Of a DNA stretch of 64,000 bases, positions 37,072 to 48,122 are shown one piece after another. A program made the position numbers and the translations under genes. The stretch comes from Luteolibacter sp. Lineage in GTDB: Bacteria; Verrucomicrobiota; Verrucomicrobiia; Verrucomicrobiales; Akkermansiaceae. The stretch is from contig JAUYNL010000044.1 in NCBI GenBank assembly GCA_030696085.1, forward strand, positions 34,698 to 98,697, written 5' to 3'. How positions within the stretch are numbered: position 1 is the stretch's first letter; each line of letters opens with the position of its first letter. The notes under the pieces were generated by a model. It was not told the origin of the DNA, ran no database searches, and saw only the letters and a program-made list of their open reading frames with translations.

Positions 37072-37637
37072 ACAGCCTGCGCCCGCTCAGCGAGGAGGAA
37101 CTCACTGAGTGGGAGGAAGCCTACGCCGCAGTGGAGGCCTATCTTCAGGCCCTGCGCCTGCGCAACCGCCTGCTCGTCGCGGAACTCGTCCGTGGCATCC
37201 TCTGGCGCGCCTCCGCCCGCCGCCTGGACGAAGCCGAAAAACCCGCGCGACTGCTGGCGATGGAAGAAGCACTCTCCGAGGTGGCCGAGTGGACCCAGGA
37301 TGTGCTGGATGTTCCTTTGGAAAACCGCCGCCTCGCCGCCCGCGGCCGCCTCGCGCTGCTGCTCGCAGGCATGCCCGACAAGTGGCAGGGCGTGTTTCTC
37401 ACGCCGGCTCCATGGCCGCCGGCCTTTGTCGAGGCGATGAAACGCTCCTACCTCGCCGCCGGCCCGCGTTTTGCCGCCCTGACCATGGTGCCCAAACCGC
37501 TTGAACTCAACGCCATCGGCAGCGGTGCCGCACAATGGTGGGAAACCATGGACCGCAAACCCATCGTGCGCTTCATGTTCACCGGGCTGCTCCTCGTCCT
37601 CGCCGCCCTCACAGTCTGGTTCATCTTTCTCGGTTGA
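37047..37637 (+). CDS. Uncharacterised protein between opgG and opgH, C-terminal membrane anchor
   Basis: 196 aa from ATG 37047. Residues about 10-170 are charged and helical (EEELTEWEEAYAAVEAYLQAL, LRNRLLVAELVRG); one transmembrane helix closes the protein (about 172-194, RFMFTGLLLVLAALTVWFIF), so most of the chain is probably cytoplasmic. It overlaps opgG by 25 bases and its TGA overlaps the opgH ATG, a coupling that strongly suggests a role with OpgH in glucan synthesis or its control. I do not recognise the family. Confidence 0.8.
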   Translation: MGPPRHSLDSLRPLSEEELTEWEEAYAAVEAYLQALRLRNRLLVAELVRGILWRASARRLDEAEKPARLLAMEEALSEVAEWTQDVLDVPLENRRLAARGRLALLLAGMPDKWQGVFLTPAPWPPAFVEAMKRSYLAAGPRFAALTMVPKPLELNAIGSGAAQWWETMDRKPIVRFMFTGLLLVLAALTVWFIFLG

Positions 37638-39781
37638 TGGAAACACCCACCCTATCCCCTCCCGATTCCGGTAAGCCCTTTTTCAGCGCTTGCCGCGCAT
37701 TTTTCCGCAGGGCCTTCTTTCTCGGCAGCGTGGCGATCGTCAACCTCGCCGCCAGCCTGTGGCTTGCCGACTTGTTCTGGCGCATGCAATGGCAGAAGGC
37801 GCACTTTCCGCTGCTGGCAGTCTTCATCCTGCTCAACGGCTTGCTGGTGCTCGGCTCCTTCCATGCGATCTTCGGCGCACTCGACATGCTCATCGGCCGC
37901 AAACGCGCCGTGCGCATCACCAAGCTCGCCGATGCGAAAGCCGGCCCTTTGGGCAAACGCCACGCCGTGGTGATGCCCGTTTACAACGAGGACAGCGTGA
38001 AAGTCTGCGCCCGGATCGAGGCGATCTACCGTTCCATCGATGCCACCGGCCAGCTCGCAGCCTTCGATTTCTTCATCCTCAGCGACACCCGCGACCTCGA
38101 TCTATGGGTGATGGAGGAAACATCGTGGACCAATCTCTGCCGCCAACTCGGCGGCTTCGGCCGCATCTATTACCGTCGGCGAAAAACCAACGAAAACCGC
38201 AAGGCGGGCAACATCGGTGACTTCGTCCGCACCTGGGGCGGTGGCTACGAAGCCATGCTCGTGCTCGATGCCGACAGCCTGATGGACGGCGCGGACATCG
38301 TGAAAATGGCCCGCGTGATGGAAGCCTATCCGCGCCTCGGCATCCTCCAGACGCCGCCCAAACTCATCCGCGGCTCCTCGGTATTCACACGGCTCCAGCA
38401 GTTTGCGATGCGGCTCTACGGCCCGCTTTTCATCCGCGGACTCAATTATTGGCAACTCGGCGGCGGCAGCTACTGGGGCCACAACGCGCTGATCCGCCTC
38501 AAGCCCTTCTCGGAATTCTGCGAACTGCCCGCCCTGCCAGGCCGCGAGCCCTTCGGCGGGCGCATCCTCAGCCACGATTTCGTCGAAGCCGCCCTGATGG
38601 TTTCGCATGGCTGGGAAGTCTGGCTCGCGTGGGACATCGAGGGCACCTACGAGGAAGCCCCGCCCACCTTGGTGGACCACCTGATCCGCGACCGGCGCTG
38701 GTGCCAGGGAAACCTCCAGCACATGTGGCTCATTTTCGCCCGCAAGCTGCCGTTTTCCGTGCGCATGCACCTTTTCATGGGCATCATGGCCTATCTCGGC
38801 AGCCCCTTGTGGTTCCTTTTTCTGCTGTTAGGAACCTGGGTCGCATGGGACCGCTTCTCCAGCAAGCTCAGCCAGCTTCCTTTCGAGAGCTATGTGGAAC
38901 GCTGGTTCGGCTTCAACGGCATCGAACAAAGCCTTATTCTAACCGTCTTCATCTTCACTCTGTTGTTCCTGCCCAAGATCCTGGCCGTGACCCGCGCCAT
39001 CTTCACCCGCGACATCCGGCGCTCCTTCGGCGGGCTGCTGCCCATTCTCGCCGGGTCCTTGCTGGAAACACTCGTTTCCATGCTGCTCGCGCCCTGTATC
39101 ATGGCCGCACACACCCTGATGGTGCTCAGCATCGCGCTCGGCCGCGCTGTCGGATGGGGCAATCAAAACCGCGAGACCGACGGCACCTCCTGGGGCGATG
39201 CCATCCGTTTTCACGCGTTCCCCACCCTGCTAGGCGCGGCATGGACCGTCCTGGCGATCAGAATCAGCGTGGTATTCGCCGCCTGGATGTCCCCCATCCT
39301 GGTGGGCCTGCTGCTCGCCGCGCCCGTCTCCGTCTGGACAAGTCGCTCGCGCTACGGCAAAGCCCTCGCGAAACGCAGGATTCTCGCCACCCCGGAGGAG
39401 CTCAAGCCGCCACAGGTCATCCGCCTGGCGGACGAGGCCACCGCCGCGCTCGATCCCGCGCTGGACGCCGCCGCGGACGCCCGCCGCGGCGTCATCGCCG
39501 CCGTCGTGGATCCCTATGTCAACGGAGTCCACGTCTCTTTGTTAGAACAATCGGAGCTCACGGATGTCGGCGAGGCACTCGCCGAGCGTTGCCTCACCCT
39601 CGGCCCTTCCGGGCTTTCGAAAAACGAGCTCTCCGAGTTACTCTACCTTGCCCCCGCAATGCTCATGATGCACCGTGCGGTGTGGTTGCGCTCGGTGGAG
39701 GGAATCCACTCCGTATGGACCCAGTCCGTCGAAAGCTACCGGCGCCGCCTCGATCAGCCGTCTGCGCCAGAAACCACCTAA
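37637..39781 (+). CDS. opgH: Glucans biosynthesis glucosyltransferase OpgH (MdoH)
   Basis: 714-aa inner-membrane GT2 enzyme that polymerises glucose from UDP-glucose into the periplasmic glucan backbone. Cytoplasmic catalytic domain with VMPVYNEDSV, the DxD site VLDADSLMDG, EAALMVSHGWEV and the acceptor motif RDRRWCQGNL (QxxRW-type), flanked by membrane helices at about residues 27-75 and several after 420. Start ATG 37637 overlaps the preceding stop. Ends 13 bases before galK. Confidence 0.95.
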   Translation: METPTLSPPDSGKPFFSACRAFFRRAFFLGSVAIVNLAASLWLADLFWRMQWQKAHFPLLAVFILLNGLLVLGSFHAIFGALDMLIGRKRAVRITKLADAKAGPLGKRHAVVMPVYNEDSVKVCARIEAIYRSIDATGQLAAFDFFILSDTRDLDLWVMEETSWTNLCRQLGGFGRIYYRRRKTNENRKAGNIGDFVRTWGGGYEAMLVLDADSLMDGADIVKMARVMEAYPRLGILQTPPKLIRGSSVFTRLQQFAMRLYGPLFIRGLNYWQLGGGSYWGHNALIRLKPFSEFCELPALPGREPFGGRILSHDFVEAALMVSHGWEVWLAWDIEGTYEEAPPTLVDHLIRDRRWCQGNLQHMWLIFARKLPFSVRMHLFMGIMAYLGSPLWFLFLLLGTWVAWDRFSSKLSQLPFESYVERWFGFNGIEQSLILTVFIFTLLFLPKILAVTRAIFTRDIRRSFGGLLPILAGSLLETLVSMLLAPCIMAAHTLMVLSIALGRAVGWGNQNRETDGTSWGDAIRFHAFPTLLGAAWTVLAIRISVVFAAWMSPILVGLLLAAPVSVWTSRSRYGKALAKRRILATPEELKPPQVIRLADEATAALDPALDAAADARRGVIAAVVDPYVNGVHVSLLEQSELTDVGEALAERCLTLGPSGLSKNELSELLYLAPAMLMMHRAVWLRSVEGIHSVWTQSVESYRRRLDQPSAPETT

Positions 39782-39794
39782 CCCGAAAATCCAG

Positions 39795-40973
39795 ATGCTC
39801 CAGATCAACCCCGATCTCAATGATCTCGTTTCCGACGCCGCCTCGCGCCTGCTCAGCCTGCTGCAGTCCGAGGCCACCATCACCGCCGCCGCTCCCGGGC
39901 GCGTGAACCTCATCGGCGAGCATATCGACTACTGCGACGGCTTTGTCATGCCCTTCGCCATTGATCGTTACATCGTCATCGCCGGTTGCTCCAATGGCAC
40001 CTCCGACGCCCGCGTCGCCACCGCCCTCGGTGAGGAAATCGCCATCTTCGATGTCTCCAAACCGCAGCATGAAGGCGAACCGAAGTGGTCGAACTACATC
40101 CGCGGGGTCATCTGCGGTTTCCAGGACCGCGGCCACCACATTCCGGGCTTCGACGCCTGCATCCACTCCTCCGTGCCCGGAGGTGCCGGCCTGTCCTCAT
40201 CCGCCGCGCTGGAATGCGCCACCGCCACTTTCCTCGAAGGCTTGCTCGATACCCGCCTCGAAACCAAGGAAAAGGCCCTGCTTTGCCAAAAAGCCGAACA
40301 TGACTTCGCCCATGTGCCCTGCGGCATCATGGACCAGTTCGCCTCGGCTTTCGGAAAACCAAACCGCCTGGTCCTGATCGATTGCCGGTCCGGCGAGCCG
40401 GATCTGATTCCTTTCGAAAACCCGGATCTCACCGTGCTGATCTCCAACACCATGGTCCACCACGAACTTTCGGACGGAGGCTACGCCGCACGCCGCAAGC
40501 ACACCGAGGAAGGTCTGGCCATTCTGGGCAAGGCGTCCTGGCGCGATGTCACCGCCGCCGACGTGCAGGCGAGCTGGGACCGCCTCGGCGCACCCGTCAA
40601 CCGCCGCGCCCGCCATGTGGTCGGTGAGATTTCCCGCACCATCGCGGCGGCGGCCGCCCTCGCCCGCAATGATTTTGAAACCCTCGGCCCGCTGATGGCC
40701 GCCAGCCATGATTCCCTGCGCGATGACTTCGAGGTTTCCTGCAAGGAGCTCGACATCATGGTCGAGATCGCACGCAAGATCGGGCGCGGCGGCGGCGTCA
40801 TCGGCGCGCGCATGACCGGCGGCGGCTTTGGCGGCTCCACCGTCACCCTCTGCGAATCCCGCAAGGCCACGGAAATCGCCGCCACCCTAGCGGCGGAATA
40901 TGAAAAAACCACCGGCATCACGCCCCAGATCTTCGCCTCCCGCCCGTCGCAGGGCGCGCATCTGGTGCAGTGA
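39795..40973 (+). CDS. galK: Galactokinase
   Basis: Phosphorylates galactose at C1 (Leloir pathway). 392 aa GHMP kinase: PGRVNLIGEHIDYCDG (residues about 35-50, galactokinase signature), ATP-binding SSVPGGAGLSSSAALE (about 125) and GARMTGGGFGGSTV near 340. The usual galT and galE are not adjacent. Start ATG 39795, 13 bases after opgH, so it may be part of the opg transcript, linking galactose use with sugar-nucleotide supply. Confidence 0.95.
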   Translation: MLQINPDLNDLVSDAASRLLSLLQSEATITAAAPGRVNLIGEHIDYCDGFVMPFAIDRYIVIAGCSNGTSDARVATALGEEIAIFDVSKPQHEGEPKWSNYIRGVICGFQDRGHHIPGFDACIHSSVPGGAGLSSSAALECATATFLEGLLDTRLETKEKALLCQKAEHDFAHVPCGIMDQFASAFGKPNRLVLIDCRSGEPDLIPFENPDLTVLISNTMVHHELSDGGYAARRKHTEEGLAILGKASWRDVTAADVQASWDRLGAPVNRRARHVVGEISRTIAAAAALARNDFETLGPLMAASHDSLRDDFEVSCKELDIMVEIARKIGRGGGVIGARMTGGGFGGSTVTLCESRKATEIAATLAAEYEKTTGITPQIFASRPSQGAHLVQ

Positions 40974-41048
40974 TCCAGCATGCCGCCATGTGGATGCGCA
41001 ATCCTGCCTTGAAATGCCGGAACCGGCGTGCATTCTCGCCGCCCTCCC

Positions 41049-42344
41049 ATGGCAGGACCATCCTTTCAAGCGCTTCCCGGATTCCGTGATTTCATTCCAC
41101 GCGAATGCGCGGTCCGGAATTATCTCTTCGAGACCTGGCGCTCGGTCGCCCGCCGCTGCGGCTATGTCGAATACGAATCGCCCATCCTGGAGGACACCGC
41201 GCTTTACCTGAAAAAATCCGGCGGCGAGCTCTCCGCACAGCTTTTCCGCTTCGAGGACCAGGGCGGGCGCGACGTCACGCTGCGCCCCGAGGTCACCGCC
41301 TCGCTGGCACGCCTCGTCGCCCAGCATCAGCGGGATTTCCCGAAACCGCTCAAGTGGTTCGAAATCGGCCAGTGTTTCCGCTACGAAAAACCGCAGAAGG
41401 GCAGGGGACGCGAGTTCCATCAGTTCAACGTGGACATCATCGGCGAGGGTGGCCCTGCGGCGGATGCCGAGCTGATCGCGCTGGCCATCGAAACGATGCT
41501 CGCCTTCGGCTTTGTCGCCGGAGATTTCGTGGTCCGCGCTTCGGACCGGCACGCATGGATCGAGTTCGCCTCGCGCCACGGCGTGGCCGAAGAAGCGATC
41601 CCGGATTTCCTCAACATCGTCGATAAGATCGAACGCGAAAAACCCGAGGTCCTCGCGCAAAAACTCGCCGCTTTTTCTCTAAGCACCGCCCAGGTCCGCG
41701 AGTTCATCGCGGAGCCCGCCAACGCCTCGCCGGCCTATCTCGCCATCCGCGACGATCTAAGCGCCCGCGGATTCGGCGACTTCATCGAACTGGATCTCTC
41801 CATCGTCCGCGGTCTCGCTTATTACACCGGCGTCGTCTTCGAGATCTTCGACTCGAAAAAATCCATGCGCGCCGTCGCCGGGGGCGGCCGCTACGACACA
41901 CTCGTCGCCACCATTTCCGATGGAGCCGTCGATCTGCCCGCCTCCGGATTCGCGATGGGCGACTACGTCATCCGCAATCTCATCGAAGAAACCACCCACG
42001 CCGCTGTGCGGATGGAAGTTTGGCTCCAGCGCAACGCCGCCGCCTGCGATGTGTTCGTCGTCGTGGCCGATGAATGCAAACGCCCCGAGGCCCTCAAGCT
42101 CGTCACCGATCTCCGCCGCGCCGGCATCTCCGCCGATCTCTCCCTAACACCCGCCAAGGTCGCCAAACAATTCCAAAGCGCCGAAAAATCCCGCGCCCGC
42201 TTCGCCCTCGTCGTCGGCACCGAGTATCCCGAACTCAAGCTCAAGATCCTCGCCAGCCGCACCGAGGAATCCGGCAACGCCGAATCCGCCGTCGATTGGC
42301 TCACCGACCGCCTCCAACAACCTGACGGCCCGCTGCTTGCCTGA
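41049..42344 (+). CDS. hisS: Histidine--tRNA ligase
   Basis: 431-aa class II synthetase. Motif 1 region GFRDFIPRECAVRNYLFETWRSVARRCGY, motif 2 KWFEIGQCFRYEKPQKGRGREFHQFNVD, His-site segment VRGLAYYTGVVFEIFD and motif 3 AGGGRYDTL, followed by the anticodon-binding domain. Start ATG 41049 (MAGPSFQALPGFRDF). 35 bases before aspS on the same strand, a common hisS-aspS pairing. Confidence 0.95.
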   Translation: MAGPSFQALPGFRDFIPRECAVRNYLFETWRSVARRCGYVEYESPILEDTALYLKKSGGELSAQLFRFEDQGGRDVTLRPEVTASLARLVAQHQRDFPKPLKWFEIGQCFRYEKPQKGRGREFHQFNVDIIGEGGPAADAELIALAIETMLAFGFVAGDFVVRASDRHAWIEFASRHGVAEEAIPDFLNIVDKIEREKPEVLAQKLAAFSLSTAQVREFIAEPANASPAYLAIRDDLSARGFGDFIELDLSIVRGLAYYTGVVFEIFDSKKSMRAVAGGGRYDTLVATISDGAVDLPASGFAMGDYVIRNLIEETTHAAVRMEVWLQRNAAACDVFVVVADECKRPEALKLVTDLRRAGISADLSLTPAKVAKQFQSAEKSRARFALVVGTEYPELKLKILASRTEESGNAESAVDWLTDRLQQPDGPLLA

Positions 42345-42379
42345 AAACCGAACACTGAAAACCAGCAAACCTTTTCCCC

Positions 42380-44173
<1,794 letters not shown>

Positions 44174-44680
44174 TGCGGAAACCCGGTCTCGGAATGCAGA
44201 TAGCGATGGCTTGTGGGTTGTGACCACGGCAATACCTTCGATTTCAATCAATCAGCCGGGGAGGCATACCGGCGTATCCACCATCACCTGGGCCACCGGT
44301 CCCAGTCCACCCCGAGCAGGGCATTTCCGATCCACACGGTGTCGGCGGGTACGCGTACCAGCGGTACGCGAAGCGGCCCGATCGATTATCCCCGGGAAAA
44401 ACCCAAAAACCCAAGGGACGCTCAATCGGGCCGCCTTTGTCTTACGACGGCGAAAATTTAATTCTTACGTCGCGGATCGTCAAATCGGTTTTGTGAAAAA
44501 ATAGCCACCGTCTGAATCAAAGGGTGTTCGCAGGGTCAATTGATGCGGTGAAAATTGGAGAAATGGAGCATAATTCCGATTTTTTCTCCTAGCCCGCAAC
44601 GCGATGCCGATTAACCTCCGCGCATCGGGGAATCGTGGCGCACTTCGCCGTTCCCCCCACAAGCTCCCGTATCGCATCCC
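44174..44680. other. 507-bp intergenic region between aspS and sdhB
   Basis: No convincing coding sequence in any frame. Contents seen: a palindrome GTACGCGTAC at 44349-44358 with a second GGTACGCG shortly after; a large hairpin at 44373-44434; and an AT-rich tract from about 44450 to 44600 directly upstream of sdhB, likely holding its promoter (a CATAAT at 44569-44574 resembles a -10 box, but no -35 at proper spacing is clear). Confidence 0.6.
44373..44434 (+). ncRNA. Large hairpin, possible structured RNA or terminator
   Basis: Arms GCGGCCCGATCGA (44373-44385) and TCAATCGGGCCGC (44422-44434) pair over 13 bases with one mismatch; the 36-base loop contains CCC/GGG runs that could form inner pairs, and CTTTGTCTT follows. 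It is 200 bases beyond aspS, far for a simple aspS terminator. It may be the end of a small RNA or a leader element for sdhB. Symmetric enough that strand is uncertain. Confidence 0.4.
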
Positions 44681-45433
44681 ATGAATCTGACACTCAAAGT
44701 TTGGCGGCAGGCCGGGCCGAAAGCCCAGGGTAAAATCGAAACCTACGATGCCAGGGACATTCCCGCGGAGGCTTCATTTCTCGAAATGCTCGATATCGTC
44801 AACGAGCGGCTCGTGATCAAGGGCGAGGAACCGATTCATTTCGACCACGATTGCCGCGAGGGAATTTGCGGCACCTGCTCACTGACCATCAACGGCATTC
44901 CCCACGGCAAGGACCGGGGAGTGACCACCTGCCAGCTCCACATGCGGAAATTCTCGGATGGAGATACCATATGGGTCGAGCCGTTCAGGGCGAATCCCTT
45001 CCCGGTGATCCGGGATCTCATCGTGGATCGTGAGGCCTTCGACCGCATCATCGCCGCCGGTGGTTATGTGGATGTCCGCACCGGCTCCGCGATCGATGCG
45101 AATACGCTGCCGATTCCGAAAGACGAATCGGACACATCCTTTGACGCCGCCGCCTGCATCGGTTGCGGTGCCTGTGTGGCATCGTGCAAGAATGCCTCCG
45201 CCATGCTTTTCGTGGCGGCAAAGGTTTCCCACCTCGGACACCTGCCACAAGGGCAGCCGGAGCGCGACAAACGCGTGCTGGCGATGGTGCGCCAGATGGA
45301 TGCCGAGGGTTTTGGCAACTGCACCAATCAATACGAGTGCGAAGCCGCCTGCCCGAAGGAAATCAGCGTGGAGCACATCGCGCGCCTCAACCGCGATTAC
45401 ACGATGGCCGCACTGCGCGAGCAGTTCGCCTGA
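44681..45433 (+). CDS. sdhB: Succinate dehydrogenase/fumarate reductase iron-sulfur subunit
   Basis: 250 aa. 2Fe-2S domain with CREGICGTC about residue 60 and THE family's C...(GVTTC) follow-up, then the ferredoxin-like half with [11 protein letters not shown] near 165 and further cysteines in [13 protein letters not shown] for the 4Fe-4S and 3Fe-4S clusters. Carries electrons from the flavoprotein subunit to quinone. Unusually, sdhA and sdhC are not adjacent: upstream is the long non-coding region, downstream an msrB lipoprotein gene. Confidence 0.93.
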   Translation: MNLTLKVWRQAGPKAQGKIETYDARDIPAEASFLEMLDIVNERLVIKGEEPIHFDHDCREGICGTCSLTINGIPHGKDRGVTTCQLHMRKFSDGDTIWVEPFRANPFPVIRDLIVDREAFDRIIAAGGYVDVRTGSAIDANTLPIPKDESDTSFDAAACIGCGACVASCKNASAMLFVAAKVSHLGHLPQGQPERDKRVLAMVRQMDAEGFGNCTNQYECEAACPKEISVEHIARLNRDYTMAALREQFA

Positions 45434-45500
45434 GTCGGCAGCCCCGCCGCCCCGCGAGGAATGGATGGAATAGGATGGGCGCAAATGCCTCGGACGATTG

Positions 45501-46049
45501 ATGAAATTTCGAATTTTCTCCACCTTCGGCTGCGTTTTCCTCCTTGCGGACTGCTCCGCCGGGGATGAGAAGAAGACAGCCATGGAAACGTCATCCGAGA
45601 CACCCGCCGAACCTGCCGGCAAGGTAGTGAAAACCGATGCGGAGTGGAGGAAAATACTCACGGCGGAACAATATCGCATCCTCCGCGAGGCGGGCACGGA
45701 ACGTGCGAATGGCGAGGTTTACAAGGAGTTCAAGCACCAGGGAGAAGGCTCGTATCACTGCGCCGGCTGTGATGCCTTGTTGTTTTCATCACGGGAAAAA
45801 TTTGATTCCGGCTGCGGATGGCCGTCGTTTTACGATCCTGCGAAGGCGCAAAACGTGCGAACCCGCAAGGACATCAGCCTCGGTGCGGTCCGGGTGGAAG
45901 TCATTTGCGCGAAGTGCGACGGCCACCTCGGCCATGTGTTCGAAGGCGAGGGTTTCAGCACGCCGACCGGCAAGCGCTATTGCATCAACGGCGGCGGCCT
46001 CAAGTTCGTGCCTGCAAATCAAAATACTGCGGCGGCTCCGCCGAAATAG
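45501..46049 (+). CDS. msrB: Peptide-methionine (R)-S-oxide reductase MsrB, lipoprotein form
   Basis: 182 aa. Lipobox LLADC (Cys18) makes it a membrane-anchored, probably periplasmic, enzyme that repairs oxidised methionine in envelope proteins. MsrB features: two CxxC zinc pairs (CAGC, CAKC), FDSGCGWPSF and GHLGHVFEGEGF; the catalytic Cys lies in RYCINGGG (the usual Ser/Ala after Asn replaced by Gly). ATG 45501 chosen; a TTG just before it is in frame. Confidence 0.93.
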   Translation: MKFRIFSTFGCVFLLADCSAGDEKKTAMETSSETPAEPAGKVVKTDAEWRKILTAEQYRILREAGTERANGEVYKEFKHQGEGSYHCAGCDALLFSSREKFDSGCGWPSFYDPAKAQNVRTRKDISLGAVRVEVICAKCDGHLGHVFEGEGFSTPTGKRYCINGGGLKFVPANQNTAAAPPK

Positions 46050-46058
46050 GATCGCGGA

Positions 46059-46253
46059 TTATCTCCGGTATTGGTTCTGCGGCATCATGCCGAACTGCCC
46101 CTGGCCTTGGCCGGCGACGGGACTGTTCCATGGAATCTTGCTGGTTTCGGAAACGGGCCCTACGGGTTTTTTCTCAGGTTCCTTCGCACAGGAAACAAAC
46201 GCGGATGCGGCGCAGAAAATCGAGGCGAGCAGCAGGAAGGAATTGCGCTTCAT
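46059..46253 (-). CDS. Small lipoprotein
   Basis: 64 aa with a signal peptide and lipobox AFVSC (Cys about residue 22), followed by a short polar tail rich in Pro, Gln and Gly (GQGQGQFGMMPQNQ). No family recognised. Convergent with msrB (nine bases between stops) and downstream of the coiled-coil gene on the same strand. Confidence 0.65.
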   Translation of the reverse strand: MKRNSFLLLASIFCAASAFVSCAKEPEKKPVGPVSETSKIPWNSPVAGQGQGQFGMMPQNQYRR

Positions 46254-46324
46254 GGGTCGAAGATAAAACTAGCTGCAAAGCATGGAAGCTTGCGGGGCCT
46301 GTGAAATTGGAAATCCGAAATTCC

Positions 46325-47134
46325 TCAATTTGAGGAGGCTTTGCTGAGAATCACGCGGTCCCCCGGCTGGATGCGCACGCCGGCTGCCACACTGTCGAAA
46401 TCAATCTCGGCAATGGTCTGGGTGGGCTCGATGGCCGAGGGGGTCACCCGCCCGACCATGCGACCGTCACGCTGCACGAGAAGACTGGTTTGTGGGGTGA
46501 ACCCGGAGTTGGAGCCCGCTCCAATCACCAGGAATCCCCAATCCTGATTCACTGCGGTGACCACCGCTTCCATGGCGTTGCGGCTGAGGCGGGCGTTGCG
46601 CTCGATCTCGCGTTTTACGAGGCGATCCACCTCGGCGCGGTTTGTGGAGAGGGCCTTTTCGGCGGAACCGGCAAGGGTTTCCAGTTCATCGAGCTTGGTC
46701 TTGCGGCCCTCGCGATCCTCTTCGATTGCCTGGATCTTGTCGCCCAAATTATCAAGGGTGACGTCCTGGCCCAGGTCCTTGACGATGGTGGCGACTTCCT
46801 CAAGCGTCTTGTTGAGCTCGGCGAATTCCTCTTCCTGGGTTTTGAGCGTGCCATCGAGGTCGGCGGCTTCGCGTTGCACGGTGGCTCCTGAGGATTTGAG
46901 GGCGGCGATGCCTTGAGTCAGCTCCTCGCGACTCTGTTCAACAACGACAAGAGCGTCTTTTTCCTTCTTGAGCTCATTTTCCTTCACATCGGCATTGGCG
47001 GACACCGCCTTGTTGTCGGCGATTGTCTTGACGCGGACTTCTTCGAGCTCCCCGAACTTCCTGGAATGTTCGAGGGTGAAATAGCCGGCCCCAAGGGCGG
47101 CAAGAAGAGCGACAACGTAGAGAATGGCTTTCAT
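46325..47134 (-). CDS. Coiled-coil membrane protein with MreC-like C-terminal beta domain (paralogue 1)
   Basis: 269 aa: N-terminal membrane anchor (MKAILYVVALLAALGAGYFTL), a long coiled coil (about residues 25-185) and a compact C-terminal domain, DWGFLVIGAGSNSGF...LLVQRDGRMVGRVTPS...VRIQPGDRVI, whose 'GxNxG...dGxxVGrV...GDxV' pattern resembles the MreC beta barrel. A paralogue lies directly upstream on the same strand, with only 40 bases between them. An extracytoplasmic scaffold role is inferred. Confidence 0.75.
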   Translation of the reverse strand: MKAILYVVALLAALGAGYFTLEHSRKFGELEEVRVKTIADNKAVSANADVKENELKKEKDALVVVEQSREELTQGIAALKSSGATVQREAADLDGTLKTQEEEFAELNKTLEEVATIVKDLGQDVTLDNLGDKIQAIEEDREGRKTKLDELETLAGSAEKALSTNRAEVDRLVKREIERNARLSRNAMEAVVTAVNQDWGFLVIGAGSNSGFTPQTSLLVQRDGRMVGRVTPSAIEPTQTIAEIDFDSVAAGVRIQPGDRVILSKASSN

Positions 47135-47174
47135 GGGGTTTGTGGAAATTGGGCGATGTGGAAAATCAGGAGCT

Positions 47175-47966
47175 TCAGTTGCGGGCGGGCTTGTTGTCTT
47201 TGCGGGTGGCGACCACTTGGTCTCCCGCCATCAGGACGACGTCCGGCGCGAGCGAATCCGGAACGATGCTGGCGGAAGCTGAGTTTCTTTCCACGGCGGT
47301 TACCAGCAACTGGGCGACGGTTTCTCCTCCGCGCACGACATTGAGGGTGGAGTTGCCGGTGACGCCCTCGTTGTTGCCGGCGGCCAGGGTCACGAAGCCC
47401 CAGGACGGGTAAATCGAGCGGATGCGGGTGTTGAGCGTGGGCAGCGACTGGCCGGAGCCGACGATCTCCAGCTTGGTGCGGAGGGTGGTGGCCTGGCTTT
47501 CCGCCTGGCTGCTCTGGGCGGTCAGATTGGCGAGCTTTGCCTCGACCGCCGTGATGGACTGGCCGAGTTCTTCAAGTTCGGCGTTGGTTTCGCGCATTTT
47601 CTCGGCGAGTTCCTTGAGGTTTCCGACTTTTTCGGTTTTGTCGCGAACATCGTCTAGCTGCTGCTTGTTCGCGGCAACCTTGGTCGTCTTGGTCTCGATC
47701 TGCAGCTTCAAATCCTCATTGAGCTTTTTCTGAGTCGCGGACTCCTCAGTCAGAGAAACAATCGCGGCATCCACTTCAGCCCGGGTCGCGACGGTCGCGG
47801 CGAGGCTTTCCTGGGCGGTTTTGAAGCGGTCCTGGCTTTTCACCAGATTGTTTTTCTGGGTCGCGGTCTCCGCGATTTGCGTCTCGTAGGCGGACTTGTT
47901 TTTGTATGCGACGAAGGCCGCGAGGGCGAGGACGATAGCAGTGAGGATTCCGAAGACGTTGGCCAT
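47175..47966 (-). CDS. Coiled-coil membrane protein with MreC-like C-terminal beta domain (paralogue 2)
   Basis: 263 aa from ATG 47966: N-terminal helix FGILTAIVLALAAFVAY as anchor, coiled coil at about residues 22-170, and a C-terminal beta domain (SWGFVTLAAGNNEGVTGNSTLNVVRGGETVAQLLV...MAGDQVVATRK) aligning with the neighbour's. Both share length, order and the WGF...AGxN.G motif, so they arose by tandem duplication and probably work as a pair. Divergent from the ABC exporter; 156 bases separate the starts. Confidence 0.78.
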   Translation of the reverse strand: MANVFGILTAIVLALAAFVAYKNKSAYETQIAETATQKNNLVKSQDRFKTAQESLAATVATRAEVDAAIVSLTEESATQKKLNEDLKLQIETKTTKVAANKQQLDDVRDKTEKVGNLKELAEKMRETNAELEELGQSITAVEAKLANLTAQSSQAESQATTLRTKLEIVGSGQSLPTLNTRIRSIYPSWGFVTLAAGNNEGVTGNSTLNVVRGGETVAQLLVTAVERNSASASIVPDSLAPDVVLMAGDQVVATRKDNKPARN

Positions 47967-48122
47967 GGGTTTGAAAAGTGATCGTTGAATTCCGTGTGCG
48001 CGAACACTAGGAAGTCCCGATCCGCCTCCGCAACCCCAATTTTCCCAAATTTCACCAACTTCACAACTTCCCGGTCGCTTGGCTTTACAAAGCACCCACG
48101 GAAAGCCATCGCTCGCCCATCC

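Noticed and set aside
44540..44574. TTGATG and CATAAT as a promoter for sdhB.
   Set aside because: The 23-base spacer is too long for a standard sigma-70 promoter.
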